Assembly (NCBI GenBank): GCA_947396885.1
Contig: OX377203.1
Location: 24,741,253 to 24,805,252 of the forward strand
Source of the DNA: Heligmosomoides polygyrus polygyrus
Lineage: Eukaryota; Nematoda; Chromadorea; Rhabditida; Heligmosomidae
Length of the DNA: 64,000 nt
Direction: 5' to 3'
Below are positions 1 to 9,900 of this stretch, in pieces; position 1 is the first letter of the stretch, and the number at the start of each line of letters is the position of its first letter. A program made the position numbers and the translations under genes. The notes below the pieces were generated by a model. It saw only the letters and a program-made list of their open reading frames with translations, searched no databases and had not been told where the DNA came from.

Positions 1-822
1 CAGGTTTTAGATTGTTGGTTTATCACATTTGCATAAGGAAAACATTCCAAAAACATGGATGACTCAGAACACGTACAATTTATCGACCAGTTAAAAGGAA
101 GAGCTCGAAACACGTTGACGTCATCCTTGGTTAGGTTACTCTTAGCAGTAGCTACGCTCCAAGAAAACTTTCGAATATTCAAGTGCATTCATGCACATAA
201 AAATTTTCGAGCATTCGAATTCAAGCGCATACGAAATATGCGAATTTTTTGAATATTTGAATCCAAAGGCATTCAAAAAAACACGATTTCTTGAATACTT
301 GGATTCGAATATTCAAAAAATCATAGGAGTACCCATTTGAGTAGGTCATTAAGGGACAACAAAATATTTATATTGCCCTACAACCTCGTGTTGTGCATTC
401 GAATGACTTATTTTGAATAACTGCGGCTCCTGGAAATTTTTGAATATTCGAATGATTTCAAATGCTGAAAATTAGAGAGTAGTCGTCGAATTTAAAGACA
501 CTGAAAAACGTGATAACCTGCCGCTAATTTAGAAAGCAAATAAATAAATATTGGGTCTGTTTCAGGTCTTTTCAGCCAATTCAGTCACCTGGTGTTTAGC
601 TGTGTCGCTCTGTTAAGACAGCCTGTCGGTGTTACATTTCCGACTTTAAACCCGCTGCTCAAGGTTTTTTTTTTTCAGAAGCTGTTCGTAGAAGAAATAA
701 CAATAGGTAGAACTCATCAGTTTCACTTCACTTCGGGTGATGACCTTTCAATTCTGTGGAAGCCGTTCATGATAAACCTTAAGGGAACAACAGGGTGGTT
801 TACGCCGTAAAAAGAAAAAAGA
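1..822. other. AT-rich flank, no gene recognised
   Basis: I see no convincing exon here. Between about 170 and 470 the motif TTCGAATATTC and shortened forms of it recur many times in both orientations, which looks like the interior of a decayed palindromic element. The short open frames have no recognisable domain. Missing 5' exons of the receptor gene at 6970 could lie here or beyond the window, but none could be identified. Confidence 0.4.
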
Positions 823-824
823 AT

Positions 825-1110
825 AAAGTACGGCTTTAATTTGTCCCTCTTTGGGATACGCCATGCATTCCATTTCCACGGAGTGTCGCGTAGCGATTTG
901 ATTGTGAAAATGCACAATGATCTGCGGTGCCCAGTCGGTAGGCAAGCTAGTATTTCATCTTTCCTTGAATGGTCTGGAACCAGTACGCAATTCACTGAAC
1001 TCGAAATTATGGGAGGCTTGGTTGGCCTGAGCGGAAACCACCGAACCATGCACTGATTCTGGGTGCCTGCAAGAACCGGTACCTTTACCCACTGCACTGC
1101 ACCCGCCCAC
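825..1110 (-). repeat. tRNA-derived SINE, copy 1
   Basis: Read on the minus strand, this copy starts with a tRNA-like head (a box-A-like segment, then GGTACCGGTTCTTGCAGG as a box-B-like segment). A body containing CCAACCAAGCCTCCCAT follows, and it ends with GCGTATCCCAAAGAGGGA and a pyrimidine-rich tail near ACTTTATT. The same order occurs at 11487-11795 on the plus strand and partly at 12600-12690, so this is an interspersed family. The tRNA head is a structural inference; the repetition is seen directly. Confidence 0.55.
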
Positions 1111-1199
1111 TCCGTACCTTCTAAATATTATTTACCATTAGTTGTGGACTAACTCAGATACACTGGAAGATAAATAGCACGCGGGCCAGCAATCTGCTA

Positions 1200-2068
1200 A
1201 CTAGGGAAGGGTTTCAACATCCCATGGAGCTTCAAGTTGAGATCAGGATCATTAGAAAGAGCTCGGAATGCTGATTATAAATACGGGTGTCAATTTTGCA
1301 AAGTAAAACTCCTGAGTGTTTTATGACCTGCCGAAGTTGGGTGTGCCTGACCACACGCTGACCATACGAAGGAGCTGGCGCGAGAGCGATGAGTCATAGG
1401 AGCTCTGTAAGAACCGCCACCGGCCGCAGCAGTGACGCAGAGGTAGTGCTCCCGCTCGTCACGTCTGAAGTCGTTGGTTCGGTCCTCATCGATACCAGTG
1501 CTTTTGCACTTCATGATTTATCTTCGAAATGACCTTTTATTCTGAATTATGACACGTGTTTGGCTAAATAGCTGGTAAAACTATCACACACGTTTGTAAA
1601 ATGCTTGAAGGCAAAAAACTGCTCTGGTGACATTTATGACACCTCTAAGCGTATTTCTTCGGCCCGATGAAAAACGTTATGAGAAAGGGTCGTGTCAACG
1701 CACATTGTCAACAGTCAACACACATTCAGAATAAAAGGTCATTTGGAAGATAAATCATCATGTGCAATAACTCCGGTATCAATGGGGGCCGAACCAATAA
1801 CGTTACACGTGACGAGCGGGAGCACTACCTCTGCGCCACCGCCGCACCTGGTGATTATTCTTACAGAGCCTTGATGATTCGTTGCTCTCGCACCAGCTCT
1901 TTCGCACGGCCAGCCTGTGGTCAAGCCACCCAACTTCGGCAGGTCGTAACTCGCTCAGTCTTATTTTGTAAATTTGACACCTATATTCGTAATCAGCATT
2001 CCGAGCTCTTTCTAACGACCTTGGTCTCAACTTGGAATTGCATGGCAGCTCGAAACCCTTCCCTAGTA
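1200..2068. repeat. Foldback (long inverted repeat) element
   Basis: Two arms of about 350 bp, roughly 1200-1555 and 1718-2068, are imperfect reverse complements separated by about 160 bp. Shared landmarks are CTAGGGAAGGGTTTC (left, about 1200) against GAAACCCTTCCCTAG (right, about 2053), and ATGATTTATCTTC against its complement near the centre. Open frames in each arm encode similar peptides on opposite strands, which follows from the inverted repeat and does not indicate genes. No transposase is visible, so this is a non-autonomous foldback element of unknown superfamily. Confidence 0.7.
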
Positions 2069-2130
2069 CCCAGTTTTAATGTGGTTGCAGAATTGATTAT
2101 CATTAAAATTCTGCCACTCTTTTCAGAGGC

Positions 2131-2296
2131 TGTTGAGTACTAGGCCGCTGCGGTATAGACTTGATGGACGATATACGCTTTATTGCCGACGACCGATAAA
2201 CTACAAACCATACCAGAGTAGCCTTTATATAGTAGTCCTTTAATCACTGCATGATAATCATCATATCATGCGACTGGTATAGACTGATATGTAACA
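2131..2296 (-). repeat. 3' LTR of gypsy element A
   Basis: This 166-bp terminal repeat has TG...CA termini. It is almost identical to 6633-6797, with one inserted base and one substitution noticed. On the minus strand it contains a TATATAAAG box (near 2223-2232 in plus coordinates), a plausible LTR promoter element. Confidence 0.92.
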
Positions 2297-2367
2297 CCTC
2301 CCCTTTTTGAAGATGATAAATCAGTATAACAATCGGATAATACGATGATCTAATTGTTACAACGATC

Positions 2368-4138
2368 TTAAGGACAAAAATGATATCTCTTCTGAGTTGG
2401 ATCAATGTGGAGCGTCCTCGTAGGTCTTCGTGTTCGAGTCGATCGTCGTAGCTGCATGCCTTGTTGAACAGTTGGCACTCCTTCAGAAGTTTCAGCAGGC
2501 GGAGGGGAAGGTGCTTTGTTCTGGAGCTCATGTCGCTCCAAGTCGAATGTTTCGAAAAGTGTGTCCATGTCTTCTTGGGCTTCGTTGTTGCTACCACTGT
2601 AGCGCCTTCGTAGTTGATTTGCATGTCGTATCCAAGTTTGTGTTCCACAGCGAACTTTATGGAGCACCTTGCCAATGCGGTCCAATATGGAACCGTTTGT
2701 CCACTTATGTTTTCCGCCTTTGTAGTCGCTGACGTAGACAGTGTCGCCTCGCTCGAAAATCTTAGGCTTGGCTCCATGCTTGGCGTTGAACTGACGTTCC
2801 ATGACTTCATTTCGGCTCCCGCTGTGAGACTGAATGGGCTGAAGTAGAGACAAGGGAGTCCGAAACTTCCTTCCAACAAATAGTTCTGCTGGTAATTTGA
2901 GCCTTTCGAAGGCTGGATGTGGTGTTGAGCGGTAAGTAAGAAGGAAGGTTTGGAGAATTTGGGAGAGTGTTCCCTCTCCTTTCATCTTAAACAAGCTCCT
3001 TTTGAAGGTATCTACGAACCTTTCTGCTTGACCGTTGGATTGTGGATGATATGGGGAGAAAACAGGTGCTCGATTCCGTTCTCTTGGCAAAACTCTTTGA
3101 ATTCTTCTGAGGTGAACTGAGTGCCATTATCTGACACGAGTATTTCGGGAGCTCCATTCCTGGCAAATGTCTGGCGCAGTAATGAGATGGTGGCGCCTGT
3201 TGTTGTGCGATCTGTATTGTATATCTCAGGCCACTTGGAAAAAGCGTCCACGATTAGGAGAAAATTGGTGCCTTCAAATGGACCAACGTACTCCACATGT
3301 ATTCGTTCCCATGGCTTACTTGGCGTTGGCCAAGATGCAAGTGTGGTTTTGGTAGGGAATTTGGCGACTGATGAACATCTTGTGCATCGTTGAACCATCC
3401 TTTCAATGTCTTTGTCGAGACCTGGCCAGTATACGTAACTACGAGCTAGCGCTTTCATGCGAACAATTCTGGGATGTCCAGAGTGAAGTTGTCGAAGTAT
3501 ACGTTGTTGAAGTGAAGTTGGTATGACAACTCGTTCAGCGAACATCAGCCATCCATTTAAAATTGAAAGGGAGTCACGTCTATTGTGGAAGCACTTAAGT
3601 GTGGGATCTTGCATTGACGGTGGCCAGCGTTCTCTGCTGTACTTCCTAACAAGTGGAGGTAGCTCATCTTTTTGGGTCGTTTGTTTGATATCCTCTGCTG
3701 TGACTGGTAAGGCTCGTACCAGATTTGCGAACACGTGTCTGATATCCGAGTGTACCGATATAGCTGCTATGACCTGATCCTCGTTCGCTGTTTTATGATT
3801 TGCGATGAGTCTTGATAGAGCGTCAGCTTGTCCCATATGTGTGGTGGAACGGTACTGGATAGTGAAGTCGTAAGCCAGCAGTGTTATTGCCCAACGTTGA
3901 AGTCGGCTAGCGGTATAGATAGGGATACCTTTCTTTGAGCAAAATATCGCCAGAAGGGGCTTGTGGTCAGTAAGAAGTATGAATTTGCGTCCGTGAAGCA
4001 TCCTGTGGACCCTTTGGACGGCAAAAATGAGTGCTAGTCCTTCTTTCTCAATCTGGCTGTAGTTCTCTTCAGCTGAGAGTAAGGAGCGTGAAGCATGAGC
4101 AATGGCTTTCTCTGATCCATCTGCATAACGATGGGAGA
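2368..4138 (-). pseudogene. RNase H and integrase of gypsy element A (frame-broken)
   Basis: The frame running into 4001-3012 holds the end of RNase H (LLTDHKPLLAIF), then the integrase zinc-binding HHCC region (LHSGHPRIVRMKAL followed by CTRC) and the DDE core. The first two catalytic aspartates are in VDAFSKWPEI and VSDNGTQF. The frame shifts near 3050-3090, and the glutamate motif YHPQSNGQAERF with the C-terminal domain lies in the next frame, ending at 2368. RNase H before integrase supports the gypsy assignment. The function would be cleavage of RNA in the hybrid and insertion of the cDNA; the frame breaks make this copy defective. Confidence 0.85.
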
Positions 4139-5580
4139 TTACTGCTCAATGCCATAGTTTGAGGCGTCTGCTGCAACTACGATTTCTTGGTTGGGGTCGT
4201 AGTGGGCTAAAAGCAGATCGGAGGAAAGAATTTCTTCGGCTCGTTTGAAGCTCTTGTCGCATGCTTGTGTCCATTCAAATCGGGTGTCCTTCTTGAGTAG
4301 GGCGTCAAGTGGAGCTCGGATAATCCTCATTTCCTTAACAAAATTGCCGTAGTAACTGAAAAGTCCAAGAAAGGATCGGAGTTGTGAGAGGTCTTTAGGA
4401 ACCGGCATCGATTTTACTGGGATCGAGGCGTCGACCATGCTTGTCGACAATGTAGCCGAGGTAGTCGATTCTGGTTTCAGCAAATTTACATTTGCTCAAG
4501 CGTACGTGTAGACCACTTTCAACAATACGTTGGAAGAAAGCGTGAAGGTTCTGTGAGTGCTCCTCTGCAGTGCGTCCAACGACGATTACGTCGTCGAGAT
4601 ATGCGACCACTCCTTGAAGGCCGGCTAGCACAGTGTCCATTATTTGTTGGAATATAGCAGGTGCTGATTTGTCTCCAAACGGCAATCGGTTATATTGGAA
4701 GAGACCACGGTGGGTGTTAATGGTCAACAGCTCCTTGGACTGTGGGTCAACTGGGATCTGGAGATATGCGTCGGCGAAGTCGATGTGGGAGAAGTAGCGG
4801 ACACCATTTAAGGTTCTGAATATATCTTCTGGAAGAGGAAGACGGTATTGATGTAGGTCGAGGGCTTGTTGAGGCCTGTGGAAAAATCGGCGCATATGCG
4901 AAGGGTGCCGTTGGATTTCTTGACAGTTACAATAGGGGCTGCCCAGTTGGAATAGTTAACCTTTGAGATGACGCCAATTGATTGTACTCGGTCGAGCTCC
5001 TTCTCCACTGCTTCTTGAGCTGCATAGGGCACTGGGCGTTTTGGGCGGAATGCGGGTTTTGCTCCGGGTTTTAACTGCAGGGATGCTTCGGAATGTTTGT
5101 ACAGGCCGAGATCAGAGCTAAATGCCTCTGGATATCGTCGCTGTAGTTCATCTGCTACGTCGTTGCTTGTCGCAACTGAAGACATGGTGATGGTGGGATC
5201 GGTTGGGCATGGGTCTGAAGTGGGAAAGGCGTCCATGATTGAGTACAATCCCATTTTCGATATCCATTCCGCTCCTAGCAGGTTGTGATGCGTGTTGGCC
5301 ACATAGAACGTTCCTTCGGCTGAAACGTCCTTGAAACTGTATGTGCATTTGCGTTGGCCATGGAATCGGATTTGGTCTCCGGAAGCGCTTTGTGCGATGA
5401 GGGAGGGGGGTTCGAGTTTCGGCTTGCCCATGAGATTTCATGTCACCTTGTTGATGACGGTGACGTCTGATGCAGTGTCAACTTGAAAGTTGATGATGTG
5501 GGTGTCCACTTTGATTGTGGCGTAACGTCGATATCGATAGCAGTCGATATTCGAGATTTTGAAGATCGCATCTGCTCTTG
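4139..5580 (-). pseudogene. Protease and reverse transcriptase of gypsy element A (frame-broken)
   Basis: The aspartic protease core VDTASDVTVI is at about 5460-5490. The protease frame ends in a TGA at 5438-5440, beyond which the same frame reopens. The reverse transcriptase follows: the stretch around ADFSTGLNKPSTY, then the palm residues HIDFADAYLQIPV, and the catalytic YLDD box at about 4590-4601. The thumb/connection includes LRSFLGLFSYYGNFVKEM. The open frame shifts near 4850 and again near 4440, so RT is split over three frames. RNase H begins with the VVAADASNYGI motif near 4170. No intact pol protein can be made from this copy as sequenced. Confidence 0.85.
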
Positions 5581-6596
5581 TCTTCCGCCTTTGGGTGGGG
5601 GGGGGGGGGAGGTGTGGCGGGAAGGTCGTTTGGATGTTAGGCGACGCTTGGCTGAGGAACAAAAGCCGTCTTTGTGTCCTGTAGTGTGGCATTGTGAGCA
5701 CACGTGGTTCCGAAAGGTGCATTCTCTGACGAAGTGCATCTTACCGCAGTTCCAGCATGGTGAAGGGGGTGTCTTGTGAAGATTTTTGCGTTGATTAGGA
5801 TGAGCTTGGTTGCGGCTGTTGTTATCGTTATGATAACGTGATCTGCGAACATCATCTCGAGGCTTCCTTCTTGGGCTCGGTGGTGCATCAATCGAATGAA
5901 TTGTTGGCCTGCCTTCTTCAATCATTTTGGTGTTGTGACGAAGATTTAGCAGTCGCTTGCATTCTTCGGTAAGTGTCTGAAGAGTGCAGTTAGGATCTGC
6001 TTCGATTTTGTCGAGCAGTTTCAGTCTGATGAATGCATCCTCGGGGGCATGGAGTCCACAGACGAAGATTAAACACTTGAATTGGTTGTCGTCGCATTCC
6101 GCGAGCTTAAAATTGGCACACTCACGATTAACATGTCCGGCATATGTAGCAAAATCATCTTTTGGATTTTTGACCAGTTTCATGCAGGCGTATCGTGCGC
6201 TGAATAGTGATTGTTGCGGTCCGAACAAATCCTTGAGTGTCTTGACTGCTTGATCAAAGGATACTTCCTTTGGTGTTCGGGGAAGAATGTAGTTGGAAAA
6301 TTTTTCGTAGGAGACAGCATCCAGCTTGTGCAGCAAAAGTCGAACTTTTGATGGTTCATCCAGACTGCTTGCGTCCACGGTGAAAATATCCTCATGTCGG
6401 CGGTACCAAGCTTCGAACGTAACGTCGGCCTCAGGGTCGCATGAGAAGGGGGTTATCCGTCCGGCGAGAGTATCGAAGTGCTTGGAGGGTTGGCAGCCGA
6501 TGTCTCCGGGGGATGGGCGACGTTGGTGATTCCTTGGATTGCGGACGCAAGACTACTCAGTAGTTGCTGAAATTGCTGCTCCGAAAAAGTTGCCAT
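5443..6596 (-). pseudogene. gag of gypsy element A (frame-broken)
   Basis: This is the structural polyprotein of element A, which would form the cytoplasmic particle that packages element RNA. The likely start is the minus-strand ATG at 6596, about 36 bp inside the 5' LTR. The opening frame runs into a stop after about 48 codons and the main gag frame is entered near 6480, so one frame break lies there. The main open stretch, 6378-5443, carries a retrotransposon capsid-like region and two zinc knuckles: CWNCGKMHFVREC (CX2CX3HX4C) and CSQCHTTGHKDGFC (CX2CX4HX4C). A run of 13 C (minus strand; G in plus, 5597-5609) follows the knuckles, and the protease frame opens across it, so the gag-to-pol frame change is probably at that run. 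Confidence 0.85.
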
Positions 6597-6611
6597 CTTA
6601 CCACCTGGTGG

Positions 6612-6632
6612 GTTCTTGATCCTGATCGCCAC
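6612..6632 (-). promoter_or_regulatory. Putative primer binding site of element A
   Basis: On the minus strand the bases next to the 5' LTR read GTGGCGATCAGGATC. Position and the TGG start fit a tRNA primer binding site. Which tRNA primes cannot be decided here. Confidence 0.45.
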
Positions 6633-6797
6633 TGTTGAGTACTAGGCCGCTGCGGTATGACTTGATGGACGATATACGCTTTATTGCCGACGACCGATAA
6701 ACTACAAAGCATACCAGAGTAGCCTTTATATAGTAGTCCTTTAATCACTGCATGATAATCATCATATCATGCGACTGGTATAGACTGATATGTAACA
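6633..6797 (-). repeat. 5' LTR of gypsy element A
   Basis: This is the upstream LTR for the minus-strand element, 165 bp, matching 2131-2296. The target duplication GAGGC follows at 6798-6802. Immediately inside the LTR on the minus strand is TGGCGATCAGGATC, in the position of the tRNA primer binding site. Confidence 0.92.
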
Positions 6798-6969
6798 GAG
6801 GCAAAAGAGTGCGCACAAATCCTAGATTGAGTAGGTTAAGGTGAAGGAGTTTAACGATCTCAATTTCTCCTCGCATTACGCTGTTTGCGGAAAGTGTTCG
6901 TATAAACTCGTACCGAGAAACAGATACTAGGTCACCGCTTCCTCTTGCTGTACGTACACTGGTTTTCAG

Positions 6970-9900
6970 GACGAGAGGAACCAGGTGCTTGCGTTGAATG
7001 TGTGGGTGGAGCAGACGTGGCATGACGAGCGGATTCGATGGATTCCGAGCGAGTTCGGAAACCTATCCAAGCTCACCCTGGCCACCAGGTATCTATGGAC
7101 GCCCGACATCGTGCTCTACAACAAGTGAGTGACTGGCCTAGTTTGCGTCCCTCATTTCTATTTGATTTTAGCTTATTTTGAAGTAAACGCCTTTCAAATT
7201 TTCTCTTTCGGAATGCATGCTCTGCGCATTCGCATTCAGTATTTAAAGGAGTCATCAAAAATGTCGTTAACTTTTTTTGTAAACGTTAGAATAATGATCA
7301 AGACATCCATCGTCCACTCAGAGACCTTCCCGTACTGCTCGGGAGTACACTCACTGTAGATGCGATTCTTAAATTGAGGAGCATTGTTTCACTAAACCCA
7401 AGTACTGAAAACCGTGTGGGGGTGTGCACACATGAGCGGTGCACACAAAGTTCTGCACGTTGAATTTTTTACGATTTTTTAACGGAAAATTTTTGTAAAA
7501 CTTTCGGTAAATCGCTAAATTTCGTTGAAAAATACAAAATAAAATAATATGTAGATTACAGTTAATTGTACAGTTAATGCAAACTGTTAATCCAAAAAAA
7601 ATCAAGGACACAACCGTTCAAGAGAACGGTACGTGTTAGTGGACTGGTGCTCGCATCACACCGGCAAGGCATCTTAGAATGTAATTTAGACCAGGCAGTT
7701 CCCGGGATTCCCCTTTCCTAGTTCCTTGCGAAACCGATGCGAAGATGAGAATGAGATGTTGTGATGACATCGTGTCACACGGTCTCACACGGCCGAAGGA
7801 GTGGGACCGGTCGTCGACGTGTTAGCGTTCAGGAAAAGTTGCTTTCCAAAATTTTCTGTTTTTGGCGTTTTCCCCAAATCATTTGAAATGAGTCCAGTCG
7901 CTGGAAACATTCTCCGCCTCGATTGCCCAGGTGGTTTTGGGATACGCAGCGCCATTTCGGAACAGATGGATTCGTTGATGGGCTTGGCGATGTGGCGAAG
8001 AACCTTTCTAGCTCCAAAATGCATGATTCTTCTGATCACAATAGCTTTTCAGGAACGGTTCTAATCGGTAGGATGAGGCCTGCAATATTATTGAAGTTTA
8101 AGGGAAAAAGTGATAAAATTACTGAGAAAAAAGTCCGTTGAAAATTCGTTTAAATTCCCAAAAATTTTCATGAAGTCGTTAAATCAGACTTTAATGAGAA
8201 ATGCCGTTAATTCGTTAAATATATTGAATCGTTAACCATTAAATGTTGGCATTAATATTACATCTTTAGATTGTGAGACCATTTCTTTGTTTTTAGTGCT
8301 CGAGACTTCTCGCGAGGCTTTGTCGAAACGAACCTTCATGCCAGCTATGATGGAGGAAGTGAGTGCTTCGACCACAGGCTTTGCTCGCAACGGGTCCTTG
8401 TAGCTTACAGATGCCGAGCACAATTTCCAAACAGACAGACAACTTTAGAACAAAGTCCTTACTATCGGTTGACCACATCATTGCATTGTATGGAGAACTA
8501 TACAATCAGTTTCAAGTCACAATACTCTTAAGGAACTACCAGAATTTTAGCACCGTGGCCTTGGTGATACATATTGGCAGTTGACCTTGGCTGTGTCTAC
8601 CTCAAACTTGGGTAGTTGAATCGCAATTGTAAAGTAATTAACCGACAGTGTATCTGTGTTTTTCCTTGTAGGGCGCGAAAGTCTGATAACGCTTAAGGCC
8701 GAATTCTTTTGATGTATTCATATATACAGAAGCCTAAATCAATCATATCAGGCCATCGGCACAGAAGTATTCATCAATCATACATGTACCGAAATTTTTA
8801 ATTTTCGTATTCACCTTGCTTCATCCATTTTGCCCCTCTCTGTGTTAATAATGAGCTTGATCTGCTATGATTTTTTTTTCAATTTCCTTTTGCTAACTGA
8901 ACAATCACGACAGAAAAACATTCTATTTCTGTTACTATTATAAGTTTGCTTCGCTCGATATTGAAGCGCACCTATGAGTGCAACAAATAGATATACGCTT
9001 TCGAAAGAGAATGATTTGCTCTATTAGAGCATGTATTACGTTTTTTTTCATTCTGAATAATGTCAATTTTTAGATCGTTAAAGTGAAAAATGAAAAAGTG
9101 AAAAAGAGGCAAAAGCACTTGTCTTCTCAGCTTAGGATTAGAATTTTTGCGCATTTTATATAAAAATATAATAATATAAGCATTTGGAAGACAATTTTTG
9201 TACTACAAGAATGCGTGTTGGTCTTGTTTGCTCATTTGTCCTTTATTGTTTTTTAGGCCATCAAATTGGGACGTCCGACTATTCCGTCAGAATTTTTACC
9301 GACAGCTCGGTTCTGTGGCTGGACGTTTTTGCTTGGTGTCATATGTCGTTCGGAAGAGGATGTCTTGCTCAGTAAGAATTTGTGTCGCGTTTATTGGCTC
9401 ACGCTGATTTCTGTCGAATATCAACAACTGAACAAGGAGAAGGAGTTGTTGGTGAAGATGATTTTTTTTCGGGATTTTGTTAATGTTTGACAGAAATCAG
9501 CATGAGCCAATAAACGCGACACAAATTCTTATAGCGCAAAACATTCTCTTTCGACCGACATATAACACCAAGCAAAAAAGTCCTACCACAGAGCAGGAGC
9601 TGTCGGCAAATATAACCATCCTCCTTCGGACGTCCCAACTTAATGACCTAAAAATCAATAAAGGACAGATGAACAAATAGCACTAACACATATTCTGGTA
9701 GTATAGAACATTGTCTTCCAAGTGCTATAAAAAAACTGCGGAAAAAATTCCAAACCTAAGTGGAGAGAAGCGACTGCGCAGATGGCCACTTTTTCACTTT
9801 TTCACTTTTCACATTAACGTTCTAAAAATTTGCAAAATTCAGGATGAAAAAAGAAACGCAATACATGCTCTGATAGAGCAAATCATTCTCTTTCGAAGCT

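Larger units (their letters stand above)
2131..6797 (-). mobile_element. Ty3/gypsy LTR retrotransposon A
   Basis: This is an LTR retrotransposon on the minus strand. It is bounded by near-identical 166/165-bp direct repeats that start TGTTGAGTAC and end TGTAACA, with a perfect 5-bp target duplication GAGGC at 2126-2130 and 6798-6802. The coding order on the minus strand is gag (two zinc knuckles), aspartic protease, reverse transcriptase, RNase H and integrase. RT-RH-IN order defines Ty3/gypsy rather than Ty1/copia. The LTRs differ at only about two or three positions, so insertion was recent, yet the coding part carries several frame breaks. It lies just upstream of the first recognised receptor exon and opposite to it. 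Confidence 0.95.

Noticed and set aside
1290..2143. Two similar peptides on opposite strands (minus 1290-1514, plus 1760-2143)
   Set aside because: They are the two arms of an inverted repeat, not duplicated genes.
7785..8064. Overlapping open frames on both strands in a receptor intron
   Set aside because: No domain, no flanking splice sites in register with the receptor, and both strands equally open.
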